Source: Acuticoccus yangtzensis
Lineage (GTDB): Bacteria; Pseudomonadota; Alphaproteobacteria; Rhizobiales; Amorphaceae
Direction of reading: 5' to 3'
Assembly: GCF_001927245.1 (NCBI RefSeq)
Contig: NZ_MJUX01000013.1
Location: 24,106 to 88,105, forward strand
Length of the DNA stretch: 64,000 nucleotides
Shown here: piece by piece, positions 26,804 to 36,082 of the stretch
How the letters are laid out: every line of letters begins with the position of its first letter
Position numbering within the stretch: position 1 is the stretch's first letter
The notes under the pieces: generated by a model
What the model saw: the letters and a program-made list of their open reading frames with translations, nothing else
The model's database searches: none
Told to the model about the DNA's origin: nothing
Program-made: the position numbers and the translations under genes

Positions 26804-28213
26804 ATGCCGATCGGCGACCTTGCACCAGAGATCGCGGTTCTCTTCACCGCGGTTGCAACGCTCCTCTTTGCGATGTTCGCGCCGCGTCGGCTGCATGTCG
26901 TCGGCGCGATCATCGCGCTCTCCGGCCTCACTGTGGCGGGTGTTCTCCTCGCAGACCAGCTCGGTCGCACAGGCACCACCTTCTCCGGCACCTTCGCGAT
27001 CGATGGCGTCGGTGTCTGGGCTCGCTTCCTGATCCTCGTCGCGACAGGCGTGTGCGTGATGATCTCACCGGGCTGGTTTGCAACGGACCGCCGCCACGGC
27101 GAGGTCTACGCGGTGTTTCTTCTGTCGGCGGTTGGGGCGATGGCGCTCGCTGGCGCCGCCGACCTGATGCAGCTCGTCGTTGCCGTGCTCCTGTCGTCCG
27201 TCACCGGCTACACGCTGGCCGCCTACCATCGCGGCTGGGCAATCTCGGTGGAAGCGGGGATGAAGTATTTCCTCATCGGCGCGCTCGCCAACGCCGTCCT
27301 CGTCACCGGCGTCGTATTCGTGACCGGTATGGCCGGGGTTACCGGCTACGAGCCGCTCGCGAACGCCTTTGCCGATGGGCTCATCGCCTCGCCGCTCCTT
27401 GTTGCCGGTCTTGCGATGGTCGCCGTCGGGATCGCCTACAAGCTTGGTGCTGCACCGGCGCATACTTGGGTACCAGACGTCGCGGAAGGCGCGCCAGTTC
27501 CATCGGCGGCGTTCCTCACGGTGGTCCCGAAGATCGGCGCCGCGGTAGCATTCGCGCGGTTGGTCACCGCTGTTCCTCCAGATGCTCTCGCGTTGCGTCC
27601 CCTCGTCGCGACAATAGCGGCTGTGACGATGACGATTGGCAACCTAGCTGCGCTCCGGCAGCAAGATGTGCGGCGGCTACTCGGCTGGTCGTCCGTCAGC
27701 CAGGCTGGGTACGTGCTGATGGCGGTTGTCGTTATCGACCTCGATACCGGTGCGCCGACAGCACTTGTCGCGATGCTCGGAGCGTATACCGTCGGCAACA
27801 TCGCCGCGTTCGCCGTTGTCGCGGACCTTCGCGGTCGAACGGCGCTTTCGGACTATAGCGGCCTCGCGGCGCGCCGGCCGCTTGACGCCGTGGTGTTGGC
27901 GCTTGCGTTTCTTTCCCTCGTTGGCATCCCGCCCACAGTCGGCTTCTTCGGAAAGTTCACAGTGTTCGAGGTTACAATCGCCGGCGGTTACGGTTGGCTC
28001 GCCCTCGTGGCGGCGACAAATACGGTTGTGTCGCTCATCTACTACGCCCGCGTGCTGTCGCCGATGGTCTTCGATGCATCAACCAATGGCGCCGTAGCCC
28101 AACTCGACAAAATGACTTGGGCGGCGGCGGTCGCAACGGGATCGGCCATTATAGCACTTGGGCTCACCGCCGGGCTCCTGCTGGATCAGCTCGCCGACAT
28201 CAGCCTCCTGTAA
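26804..28213 (+). CDS. nuoN: NuoN-like proton-translocating subunit
   Basis: A 469-residue antiporter-like subunit ending the operon. AYKLGAAPAHTWVPDVAEGAPVPSAAFLTVVPKIGA and RRLLGWSSVSQAGYVL are the conserved NuoN blocks, including the Lys of helix 7. Codon choice in the second half is less GC-extreme than in the preceding genes. The ATG at 26804 follows the nuoM stop by two bases. Confidence 0.92.
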   Translation: MPIGDLAPEIAVLFTAVATLLFAMFAPRRLHVVGAIIALSGLTVAGVLLADQLGRTGTTFSGTFAIDGVGVWARFLILVATGVCVMISPGWFATDRRHGEVYAVFLLSAVGAMALAGAADLMQLVVAVLLSSVTGYTLAAYHRGWAISVEAGMKYFLIGALANAVLVTGVVFVTGMAGVTGYEPLANAFADGLIASPLLVAGLAMVAVGIAYKLGAAPAHTWVPDVAEGAPVPSAAFLTVVPKIGAAVAFARLVTAVPPDALALRPLVATIAAVTMTIGNLAALRQQDVRRLLGWSSVSQAGYVLMAVVVIDLDTGAPTALVAMLGAYTVGNIAAFAVVADLRGRTALSDYSGLAARRPLDAVVLALAFLSLVGIPPTVGFFGKFTVFEVTIAGGYGWLALVAATNTVVSLIYYARVLSPMVFDASTNGAVAQLDKMTWAAAVATGSAIIALGLTAGLLLDQLADISLL

Positions 28214-28576
28214 TGCTACCCGTTCCAAAAGGGTCGGCTCACTGATGGATTCCAGAAGCGCCGGCTCGGGCCGAGGCTATGAGCATGACGGGCGGCACGC
28301 GAGTTTGCCGCTCTCGGGGTATCGGCGCGGAGGGCTCCACCGGACTGATTTGTCGAAGCGCGCGGTAAGCCGGGCAGGCGATCCACGAATGCACTTCGCA
28401 GCTATAGGGTCGAGCCCGATCCGCCGGAGCTATCCCGAGTTCTCCGCTGATAGCAAAGCCGAGCTTCATCACTTTCCACAATCGATAATTGTGTGACTTT
28501 TTAGGCGCACGTGAAGCTGTGGCTTCGTAGCACACTTGTTGGTGCACAGGCCGAATGATATCAGGCCAAAGCGTAT
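28214..28576. promoter_or_regulatory. Intergenic region with an operator-like inverted repeat at 28477-28493
   Basis: This 363-base gap separates the complex-I-like operon from copper cluster B and contains no convincing gene. The inverted repeat CACAAT-cgata-ATTGTG (28477-28493) stands out about 85 bases before the next start and could be an operator for cluster B. It does not resemble the CueR-type boxes elsewhere, so a different regulator is implied if it is real. Confidence 0.4.
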
Positions 28577-28948
28577 GTGGAGAAGGTTTTGGCTGTCGCT
28601 CGCTTCATATTTGTCGCGCTGATCGTGCTGGCCGTTGGAACGGCTGGTATTGGTCACACTGCGGCCTATGAAGGCGGGAGGACGGCCATCTCCGTAGATG
28701 GCTCCGACATTGATGCTCACAGCTCTCATTCAACCGAGGGAGGCGTCGCAAGCGACACCTCTGACGCAGGCGACTGCTCCGATGCGGGGCCCTGTGTCGG
28801 CTGCGCCACCCATTGCTCAGCAATGGCTGTTTTTGATCCATTGTCGAAGACCACAAGCTTTGGTCCTGAGCGATTGTTAGTGATGCCACACGAGCAATTG
28901 CTTGCGAGCGATACTGCGACGCTAGAACGTCCGCCTCGAACGATCTGA
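28577..28948 (+). CDS. Cys/His-rich secreted protein heading copper cluster B
   Basis: A 123-residue protein with an N-terminal hydrophobic segment and a mature part containing DAHSSHSTEGG, DCSDAGPCVGCATHCSA (four Cys, one His) and a C-terminal LERPPRTI. The layout and the ending match the proteins at 5676 and 55512. It probably binds copper in the periplasm. The start is GTG at 28577; an ATG two bases earlier is out of frame. Confidence 0.6.
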   Translation: MEKVLAVARFIFVALIVLAVGTAGIGHTAAYEGGRTAISVDGSDIDAHSSHSTEGGVASDTSDAGDCSDAGPCVGCATHCSAMAVFDPLSKTTSFGPERLLVMPHEQLLASDTATLERPPRTI

Positions 28949-29015
28949 CCGAGCTGCGTCCTTCTGTGGGCGCTGTCCGTCAGTTGTCCGATCGCTCCAT
29001 CTTGAATTGAATTCC

Positions 29016-29246
29016 ATGAAACGCTTGCTCACGGGCGCGCTTGCCGCGTCAGTGGCTGGCTGCGCGGGTGCACCTTACACGGCTGCGCCCCCGCCGCCGG
29101 CTGCCGTGCCGACGCTTGCTTCGGTCTCGCTTCCTCAATCTTCCCCGACGGGCGGATATGTTCACCGCGTCCCGGTCGAACCGGATCCGCCGCGCTCTGT
29201 CACGCCCCCGGAAGAGGGGTTTGCACGGCCGAGGGTTGGGTCATGA
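29016..29246 (+). CDS. Small Pro-rich lipoprotein
   Basis: A 76-residue protein with a lipobox SVAGCAG at about residues 15-21 and a Pro-rich low-complexity body. The stop overlaps the start of the TolC-family gene, so they are coupled. It may be an accessory outer-membrane lipoprotein of the efflux channel. The ATG at 29016 is preferred over a TTG nine bases earlier because it starts the signal peptide. Confidence 0.6.
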   Translation: MKRLLTGALAASVAGCAGAPYTAAPPPPAAVPTLASVSLPQSSPTGGYVHRVPVEPDPPRSVTPPEEGFARPRVGS

Positions 29247-30697
29247 CCCGCTGGTCCCGTGCAGCGAGTGCTGTGACTCTCGCCGGGTTCCTTAGTGGCT
29301 GCGTTTCCGCCGCGGAGTTTCCCATCGATCGGGGATTTGCCGCCGTCAGCGCCGGCGCCGAGCCGGTCACGAAGTCCCGAAGTGTTTGGGCGACGAATGC
29401 GGTCCAGCAGGCACAGAACGAAGCCGAGGTGCACTCACTCGTGACAGACCGCACCATCGACGCCGATACGGCGGTGCGCGTCGCTCTTTTGAACAACCAG
29501 GATCTGCAGGCGGCTTATGCGGACCTTGGCCTCTCGGTAGCCGCGCTCTGGCAGGAGAGCTTGCCGGTGAATCCCCGTTTGTCGCTTGGGGTCAATACCA
29601 CTACCGACATTCTGACCCAGGCCGTCGAAGGCGCCGTGATCGCCAATGTCCTATCCTACGCCACACGCGGACGTCGTGTGGCCATCGCGGAAACGCGCGT
29701 TCGCCAGGCGCAGCAACGCGCCATCGAAGCCACTTTGCGGCTCGCTCATGAGACACGACGTGCTTACTACGAAGCGGCAGCGGCGTGGGGAGTTGTCATC
29801 GAGCTGAACCGTGCGCTTGTCGCGGCGGACGCCGCCGCAGAATTGGCGGCCGAGCTCGGTAAAACCGGCGCTTTCTCCAAAGTCGAGCAAGCACGTCAGC
29901 AGGCCTTCTACGCGGAACTCACCTCCGAGAAGGCCCGTGCAGTGATGGCAGCCCGACTTGCCAAGGAGGAGCTGACGCGTCGCCTTGGGCTTTGGGGTGC
30001 CCGGCTTTCCTACGAGGTTCCAAATGGCCTGCCGCCTCTGCCCCGTTCAATCCCCGATCAATCCGCCATTGAACGGTTGGCGCTTCAAAACCGCGCCGAC
30101 CTCAAGATCGCGAAGCTGGAGCTTGAAGCGCTGGCGCGCAGTTATGGCCTTACGAAAGCGACCCGGTTCGTCACCGACCTTGAGGTCGCCGCAGGGCTGG
30201 AGCTCGAGCGCGAAGAAGAGGTGGACGAAGGTGATACCACGGTTACGAATCGTCTGACGCCCCGGCTCGAAGCGGATTTCGCGATTCCAATCTTCGACAC
30301 GGGAGACGCACGCCTCAGAACGGCGGAGCTCAAAATCATGCGGGCGACAAACCTCCTTGCCGCCCGCGCCGTGGCCGTGCGCTCGGAGGCTCGAGCTGCA
30401 CATACCGCGTACCGGGGTACCTACGACATCGCCAAGCACTACCGTGACGCTGTCGTTCCGCTGCGCAAGACCGTCGAGGACGAGGCCGTCCTGACCTACA
30501 ACGGCATGATCACCAATACATTCGATCTGCTGGCCGATACCCGTGCGCGCATCGAGTCCGTGAGGGCTTCGCTCGAGGCACGGCGGGACTTCTTCCTCGC
30601 GGAGGTCGATGTCGCGGCGGCGATCTGGGGTGGTGGTGTTGCCGGTTCTGAACCCGCCGAAACCGAGGTTGCAGAAGCCGAAGGAGACGAAGAATGA
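29243..30697 (+). CDS. TolC-family outer-membrane lipoprotein
   Basis: A 484-residue outer-membrane efflux-type protein with a lipobox (FLSGCVS). It has the duplicated long helical hairpins of the OEP family (ALLNNQDLQAAYADLGLSVAAL and the repeat near residues 340-440) and an acidic tail. In this operon, with a multicopper oxidase, cupredoxin and CusF, it resembles CopB/CusC-like components. No RND pump or membrane-fusion protein is in the window. Confidence 0.88.
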   Translation: MTRWSRAASAVTLAGFLSGCVSAAEFPIDRGFAAVSAGAEPVTKSRSVWATNAVQQAQNEAEVHSLVTDRTIDADTAVRVALLNNQDLQAAYADLGLSVAALWQESLPVNPRLSLGVNTTTDILTQAVEGAVIANVLSYATRGRRVAIAETRVRQAQQRAIEATLRLAHETRRAYYEAAAAWGVVIELNRALVAADAAAELAAELGKTGAFSKVEQARQQAFYAELTSEKARAVMAARLAKEELTRRLGLWGARLSYEVPNGLPPLPRSIPDQSAIERLALQNRADLKIAKLELEALARSYGLTKATRFVTDLEVAAGLELEREEEVDEGDTTVTNRLTPRLEADFAIPIFDTGDARLRTAELKIMRATNLLAARAVAVRSEARAAHTAYRGTYDIAKHYRDAVVPLRKTVEDEAVLTYNGMITNTFDLLADTRARIESVRASLEARRDFFLAEVDVAAAIWGGGVAGSEPAETEVAEAEGDEE

Positions 30698-32085
30698 CCG
30701 ATCGTTCGAGTGCCACCGGCATGTCACGGCGCCAGATCCTGGGCGCAGGTGCTGCAGCCGGAGCTCTGGTATCCACCGCAGCATGGTCGCGCACGACCAA
30801 CATGAGCTTGCCTGATGCGCCGCTGATGGAAAGTTCGGCCACGCAGGCCCCGGTGAGACCGACGGCGGGACTTCCATACAATCCGGTCTGTACGCTGAAC
30901 GGCTGGTCGCTTCCGTTCCGCATGAACGGCAATGTCAAGGAATTCCATCTCGTCGCCGAACCGGTCGAGCGCGAGCTTTCCGACGGCACGATCGCGCATC
31001 TCTGGGGCTATAACGGTCAGTCGCCGGGGCCGACCATCGAAGCGGTGGAAGGCGAGCGCGTCCGCATTTTCGTCACCAACCGGCTTCCGGAACACACAAG
31101 CGTGCACTGGCACGGCCTCATCCTGCCGTGTGGCATGGATGGTGTCACGGGACTGACCCAGCCCGGCATTCCGGCCGGCAAGACCTTCGTCTACGAGTTC
31201 GAACTGACGAAGTCAGGCACGCATATGTACCACCCTCACGGCGACGAGATGGTGCAGATGGCGATGGGCATGATGGGCTTCTTCGTCATCCATCCGAAGG
31301 ACCCGGATTTCATGCGCGTCGACCGGGACTATGTGTTCCTGCTGTCGGCTTATGACATCGACCCGGGCAGTTACATGCCCCGCGTCATGGAGATGACCGA
31401 CTTCAACCTGTGGGCCATCAACAGTCGCGTCTTTCCAGGCGTCGATCCGCTTGTGGCCGCGAAGGGGGACCGGGTCAGGGTGCGTGTGGGCAACCTGACG
31501 ATGACCAACCATCCGATCCACATGCACGGCTACCATTTCGAGGTGACGGGCACTGATGGCGGTTGGGTGAGGCCCGAGGCGCGCTGGCCGGAAGTGACGA
31601 TCGACATCCCCGTCGGGGCGATGCGCGCCTATGAATTCGACGCGATCCACGAAGGCGACTGGGCACTGCACTGTCACAAGTCGCATCACACGATGAACGC
31701 GATGGGCCACGACGTCCCGACCTTCATCGGCGCTGACAAGACGAACGTCGCCAGAAAGATCCGCCTTATCCAGCCCGAATATATGCCGATGGGCACCAAC
31801 GGCATGGCGGATATGGCCGAAATGGCGATGCCGATCCCGGACAACACCGAACCCATGATGGGGGGATGGGGCCCCTTTGGCTCAGTGGAGATGGGCGGCA
31901 TGTTCACGGTGATGAAGGTTCGCGAAGGGCTCGCCGCGGACGATTATTCGGACCCCGGTTGGTTCGATCATCCCCCGGGTACCGTCGCTTACGAGTGGAC
32001 GGGTTCACTGCCCGAGGTGGCCTCCATGGACGAGGCCGCCACGGTTCCGCCGCAACACGCCGAGCCCGTTCGGCGGGTTGACTGA
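30694..32085 (+). CDS. Multicopper oxidase, second type, Tat-exported
   Basis: A 463-residue protein with a twin-arginine signal (SRRQILGAG) and copper motifs HWHG (138-141), MYHPHGDEM, HPIHMHGYHF and HCHKSHHTMNAM. It differs from the oxidase at 6212 in spacing and in its Met-rich tail (MADMAEMAMPIP). The third group reads HPHGD rather than HxH, so the trinuclear centre needs checking. It likely oxidises or binds periplasmic copper and overlaps the TolC gene by four bases. Confidence 0.9.
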   Translation: MTDRSSATGMSRRQILGAGAAAGALVSTAAWSRTTNMSLPDAPLMESSATQAPVRPTAGLPYNPVCTLNGWSLPFRMNGNVKEFHLVAEPVERELSDGTIAHLWGYNGQSPGPTIEAVEGERVRIFVTNRLPEHTSVHWHGLILPCGMDGVTGLTQPGIPAGKTFVYEFELTKSGTHMYHPHGDEMVQMAMGMMGFFVIHPKDPDFMRVDRDYVFLLSAYDIDPGSYMPRVMEMTDFNLWAINSRVFPGVDPLVAAKGDRVRVRVGNLTMTNHPIHMHGYHFEVTGTDGGWVRPEARWPEVTIDIPVGAMRAYEFDAIHEGDWALHCHKSHHTMNAMGHDVPTFIGADKTNVARKIRLIQPEYMPMGTNGMADMAEMAMPIPDNTEPMMGGWGPFGSVEMGGMFTVMKVREGLAADDYSDPGWFDHPPGTVAYEWTGSLPEVASMDEAATVPPQHAEPVRRVD

Positions 32086-32108
32086 CCATCTCAATAGACG
32101 AGGACAAG

Positions 32109-32630
32109 ATGAAGCTTCCTGCTGCTGCGTGGCTCGCCGCCACGCTCATTATCACTCCGGCTACGGCATTCGCCGCTGGCAGTCACTCTGGTGGCCACGA
32201 GAATGGCCATTCCGCAGAGGCCGACGCTGATGATCATCACGGGGAGATGGCGATCGGCTCCCCCGGTAAAGCAGCCGAGGTGGTTCGAACGATCCGCATC
32301 TCAATGAAGGAAACCGATAGCGGAGCGATGGTTTTCGAGCCAGCGTCCATCGACGTGAAGCGCGGCGAAACCATACGCTTTTCGATTACCAATGACGGGG
32401 TACTCGAGCATGAGTTCGTGATGGACGCTTCGCCAGAGATCGCCGAACACAAAGATCTCATGCGGCGGTTTCCTGAGATGATGCACGACGATGAAAACGC
32501 AGTGCGTCTCGAGCCAGGCGATGATGGCGAGATTCTATGGCGCTTTACCAATACTGGCAGCTTCGAATTCGCATGCCTCATTCCCGGTCACTACGAGATG
32601 GGGATGCACGGTCCACTCACCGTCAATTAA
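32109..32630 (+). CDS. Cupredoxin (plastocyanin/azurin-like)
   Basis: A 173-residue secreted protein: signal peptide, a His-rich linker (about residues 25-50, with HSGGHENGHSAEADADDHHGE), then a cupredoxin domain with type-1 copper ligands in LEHEFVM (His) and FACLIPGHYEMGM (Cys, His, Met). It could donate or accept electrons for the adjacent oxidase, and the linker may buffer copper. Confidence 0.92.
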   Translation: MKLPAAAWLAATLIITPATAFAAGSHSGGHENGHSAEADADDHHGEMAIGSPGKAAEVVRTIRISMKETDSGAMVFEPASIDVKRGETIRFSITNDGVLEHEFVMDASPEIAEHKDLMRRFPEMMHDDENAVRLEPGDDGEILWRFTNTGSFEFACLIPGHYEMGMHGPLTVN

Positions 32631-32656
32631 TCCCGCAACGTCTTAAGGACATCCTC

Positions 32657-32938
32657 ATGAACAAACTTGCGCTCACTGCAGCATTGATCGGCAGCCTCGT
32701 CTTCACTCCAGCCGTTTTTGCGGCTCCGGTATCGAAGGGCGAGGTGACAAAAGTGGACACTCGTCGCAATCGCGTCACCGTCAAACATGGCCCGCTCGAC
32801 AACCTCGAGATGCCGGCGATGACGATGGTCTTTGAGGTCTCTGACCCGGCGATGATGGATCGCTTAACCGTTGGTCGCGCCATTACATTCACGGCCGATC
32901 GTGTCAAAGGGAAGCTCACGATTGTTGAGATAGAGTAA
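32657..32938 (+). CDS. cusF: CusF-like periplasmic copper-binding protein
   Basis: A 93-residue secreted protein of the CusF/CopF OB fold. The core VTVKHGPLDNLEMPAMTMVFEV provides the Met-X-Met and neighbouring residues that bind Cu(I). In CusCBA systems this protein delivers copper to the pump; here no RND pump is nearby. The ATG at 32657 begins the signal peptide. It is the last gene of cluster B. Confidence 0.9.
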   Translation: MNKLALTAALIGSLVFTPAVFAAPVSKGEVTKVDTRRNRVTVKHGPLDNLEMPAMTMVFEVSDPAMMDRLTVGRAITFTADRVKGKLTIVEIE

Positions 32939-32946
32939 ACATAATC

Positions 32947-32969
32947 GGCGCCGCCAATTTGGCGGCGCC
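32947..32969 (+). terminator. Strong hairpin closing copper cluster B
   Basis: GGCGCCGCC-aattt-GGCGGCGCC is a perfect nine-pair stem eight bases after the cusF-like stop, followed by ctctct. It marks the edge of the high-GC copper operon; beyond it composition turns AT-rich. Confidence 0.8.
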
Positions 32970-33026
32970 CTCTCTAAGCCTCGGTAGGCGTGCGTACGGC
33001 ATTAGAATAGTAACGGAGTAAATTCT

Positions 33027-34061
33027 ATGTCAGAGATTTCTGTGGATTCGCGGCTATCCAAGGTTGGGTTATATAATAAGTATAGGTTCAAACTAAATCC
33101 TCTTCTTAGAGGCAGGAGTGCATGCACTTTTTTTGCATACGCATTAAATATTACCTGGAGAGTTCAGGTGCTTGCGTGTCTTTTTGGTTTGTTACTATTG
33201 ATAGTAACGTATGTTAATCTTGAGCTAATAAAATTAACGATCAATTCGGTCATCGACTCCGGTCACTTCCCGATAATTTTTCTTGGAAATAAAATGTCTC
33301 AATTAGAGCTGCTAATATTAGCGCTGGCTGCATTGATGTTAGTCTGTCTATTGCTTTCAATAATTCGGTTCTTAGTGAATATCCTTCAAGGTTTGATTTG
33401 CGAGCGGACCTTGATTTCTTTGAGACGAAAGATCTACGCTTCGCGGGCGCGAACCAACAGCAAAAAGGTTGGAAATGGGATTATCCCAGTCATTTCACAG
33501 GAAATCGAGCCCCTCGGTGGATTTTCTGGTGAAATGATAATTTTGCCGCTAGTCCAGGCGGGAACATTCCTAACTGTACTATTTTTTATTTTTTTGCAGA
33601 GTAATGTACTCGGTGTTGCAGTGGTTGCACTCATTCCTATCCAGGTTATTTGGTCGGCCTGGATGCAGAAGAAGCTAAATCGATTTTGGCGACATCGTAT
33701 TCGTTTGATGCGGCTACTGGCCGTGAGAGCTACGATATTAGCGTCCGTTCCAACGGGCATGGAGCGTATATTTTCTAATATATACGTCAATAGGATGGCA
33801 ATCTATAGGGCAAAATACTTAATGAAATCGGCAAATTCATACTTTATTGGAGTGTCGTCTTTAGTAGTTATTGGGGTCGGTGGATATCTAGTGATGAGTG
33901 ATGATTTGACAGTTGGAGTTATCGCCGTGACTCTCGGGGCCCATAAGGATTTGTCTGGATCATTTCGTGAATTGTTGCGTTATAGGCAGATGTGGTGTGA
34001 CGTATCAGTCAGATACCTTGAGCTGAAAAGGAGCGTAGGGGAAGAATTCGCTGAAGCATGA
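33027..34061 (+). CDS. Orphan ABC exporter-type transmembrane subunit, AT-rich
   Basis: A 344-residue membrane protein with the six-helix plan of type I ABC exporters: helices near residues 48-75, 92-120, 175-195, 198-215 and 268-295, a cytoplasmic coupling stretch ICERTLISLRRKIYASRART, and an end DLTVGVIAVTLGAHKDLSGSFRELLRYRQ that matches the last helix just before the ATPase. There is no Walker A or signature sequence and no separate ATPase gene nearby. Base composition is far more AT-rich than neighbours, indicating transfer. Start ATG follows ggag. Confidence 0.72.
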   Translation: MSEISVDSRLSKVGLYNKYRFKLNPLLRGRSACTFFAYALNITWRVQVLACLFGLLLLIVTYVNLELIKLTINSVIDSGHFPIIFLGNKMSQLELLILALAALMLVCLLLSIIRFLVNILQGLICERTLISLRRKIYASRARTNSKKVGNGIIPVISQEIEPLGGFSGEMIILPLVQAGTFLTVLFFIFLQSNVLGVAVVALIPIQVIWSAWMQKKLNRFWRHRIRLMRLLAVRATILASVPTGMERIFSNIYVNRMAIYRAKYLMKSANSYFIGVSSLVVIGVGGYLVMSDDLTVGVIAVTLGAHKDLSGSFRELLRYRQMWCDVSVRYLELKRSVGEEFAEA

Positions 34062-34101
34062 TCTAACTATTAGGGTGTATCAGGTACATTAGGAGGCTAG
34101 G

Positions 34102-34533
34102 ATGAGTGTAAGGTGGGGTCTGACTGTAGTCGTGGCATTATTCGTGGGAGGCGTTGCTCATGCCAACGGATCATTGCCCAATGCCGAGGTGGGCGACGGA
34201 ATCAATATCACGAACGTAACTCTCGATCGCATCGTAGGTGAGAATAAAATAAGAGCTTCATTTGTAGTGGAAAATTCTAGCTCGCAAGTTGTTCGGCTAA
34301 ATAGTATAACTATATGGGGTGGTGATGCGGTCATTACAGTCGGTGATGTTCCTATAATTTCGTCTCTGCCTGGCCTTTTGATGCGATATAATGAGGAGCT
34401 TGACTTCTCTACGTCTCATTTGATGGCAACAGTTGAATCGATTGATGTCGAGCTCGAAGAGCTAGATCATATTGTAGTCGAAATCGAAATTAATGGTGTA
34501 AAAAATCAAATAACAGTGCATCGTCGCCTTTGA
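34102..34533 (+). CDS. Secreted beta-rich protein partnered with the ABC subunit
   Basis: A 143-residue protein with a clear signal peptide (cleavage near AHANG) and a mature part predicted as beta strands (IRASFVVENSSSQVVRLNSITIW). The order of strands recalls PCuAC/immunoglobulin-like domains, but the His and Met ligands of PCuAC are absent. It shares the AT-rich composition of the preceding gene, follows it by 40 bases and has a perfect aggagg. Function unknown. Confidence 0.6.
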   Translation: MSVRWGLTVVVALFVGGVAHANGSLPNAEVGDGINITNVTLDRIVGENKIRASFVVENSSSQVVRLNSITIWGGDAVITVGDVPIISSLPGLLMRYNEELDFSTSHLMATVESIDVELEELDHIVVEIEINGVKNQITVHRRL

Positions 34534-34639
34534 ATGCAAGCTATCGGATGACCCATCCGCATGGATCATTCCGAATATAAGTCGGCGAAAGCGGTAAAAT
34601 TTGTTACCACTTCTGGAGAAGTGACGATCGCCGACTGAA

Positions 34640-35210
<571 letters not shown>

Positions 35211-35263
35211 ATCCGTTCGAGTTATCGGATTGAGATTGCTCGTTCCATAATTGCCCTTATGCG

Positions 35264-35620
35264 TCAGTCGTTTGCGGCGCGGTAGCCTCTCTTTGTTTTC
35301 TGCCGCGAGAGTTCGATGAGTGCGTCGATCGCTGATCCTGCAGACGGGTATAAATCCCGACGCAAGTGACAGCTAACGCCGATCCGTCCCCACTCTCGCA
35401 CGAGCGCCCATTCTCCGAACAATGTGCGCTGCACGGAGAGAGCGTAGAAGCGGCGCTTGTTGCTGCTCAGATCGATGCACCGTAGGTGCAAATCAGTCGG
35501 GAAAAGATCGAGCTGGACTGCCACAGAAACTCCTTTTGAGTGAACGTCGACCGTGCAGCTGAATGGCAATGATCGAGCGTGATCCTCAAGACATTGAAGG
35601 CGCATGGCCGCATCTTCCAC
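35264..35620 (-). CDS. WGR-domain protein
   Basis: A 118-residue protein whose body is a WGR domain: RRFYALSVQRTLFGEWALVREWGRIG followed by basic residues and IDALIELSRQKTKRGY. WGR domains bind nucleic acid and occur alone on many alphaproteobacterial plasmids. The start may be 35620 or an internal GTG nearer VAVQLDLFPTD, which is where single-domain WGR proteins usually begin. Function on the plasmid is unknown. Confidence 0.72.
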   Translation of the reverse strand: MEDAAMRLQCLEDHARSLPFSCTVDVHSKGVSVAVQLDLFPTDLHLRCIDLSSNKRRFYALSVQRTLFGEWALVREWGRIGVSCHLRRDLYPSAGSAIDALIELSRQKTKRGYRAAND

Positions 35621-35628
35621 GGCGAAGA

Positions 35629-35880
35629 TTACTTGGGTCTATTTGCGGCCGGAACGCTTGAATTCAGCCATCTCTCGCAGCGCGCGATGTAGGCGTACAG
35701 GGTCGGCTTGGAGATGCCCATCATCGCGACGGTGAGTCTCTTTTCACGATAAAGCTGAACCGCAAGGGCCCGCTTGTCAGCGTCGAGTGCGCTCGGGCGG
35801 CCGCCAAGTCGCCGGCGAGCTCTGGCTGCCGCGAGGATTGCGCTCGAGTTCGGCGAGCGCGCCGAAAAGGTGTCGATCGG
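35629..35880 (-). pseudogene. Serine resolvase C-terminal fragment
   Basis: The translation AAARARRRLGGRPSALDADKRALAVQLYREKRLTVAMMGISKPTLYAYI matches the C-terminal helix-turn-helix of the intact resolvase at 36678 but lacks the catalytic domain and several residues of the linker. It is a remnant of a second, similar transposon. The frame is open to 35934, but the part before the match is not resolvase-like. Confidence 0.8.
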
Positions 35881-36038
35881 GGCAACATCACCAAGCGTCT
35901 GATGATGTCCTTTATCTATCCGCATTGAACCCAATAATTCAGTGATCTCGAATCTTCGGCGGTTCGTTTAAGCACCCTCTGCGTCGCTTAAGCGGCATCC
36001 GTATTCGCACGGACGGCATCTGGTCAAATCAACAACGT

Positions 36039-36061
36039 CACACTAAGTATGATAAAGTGTG
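36039..36061 (+). promoter_or_regulatory. parDE operator overlapping the -10 region
   Basis: CACACT-aagtatgataa-AGTGTG is an inverted repeat with an 11-base centre containing TATGAT, a likely -10. It lies 21 bases upstream of the antitoxin start. Antitoxins of this type normally repress their own promoter through such a site. Confidence 0.6.
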
Positions 36062-36082
36062 CGTGTCAGTCAGGAGCCGCTT

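Noticed and set aside
28214..28496. Short frame continuing after nuoN
   Set aside because: The plus-strand frame to 28496 and the minus-strand frame 28239-28547 lack a ribosome binding site and any recognisable domain, and they overlap each other.
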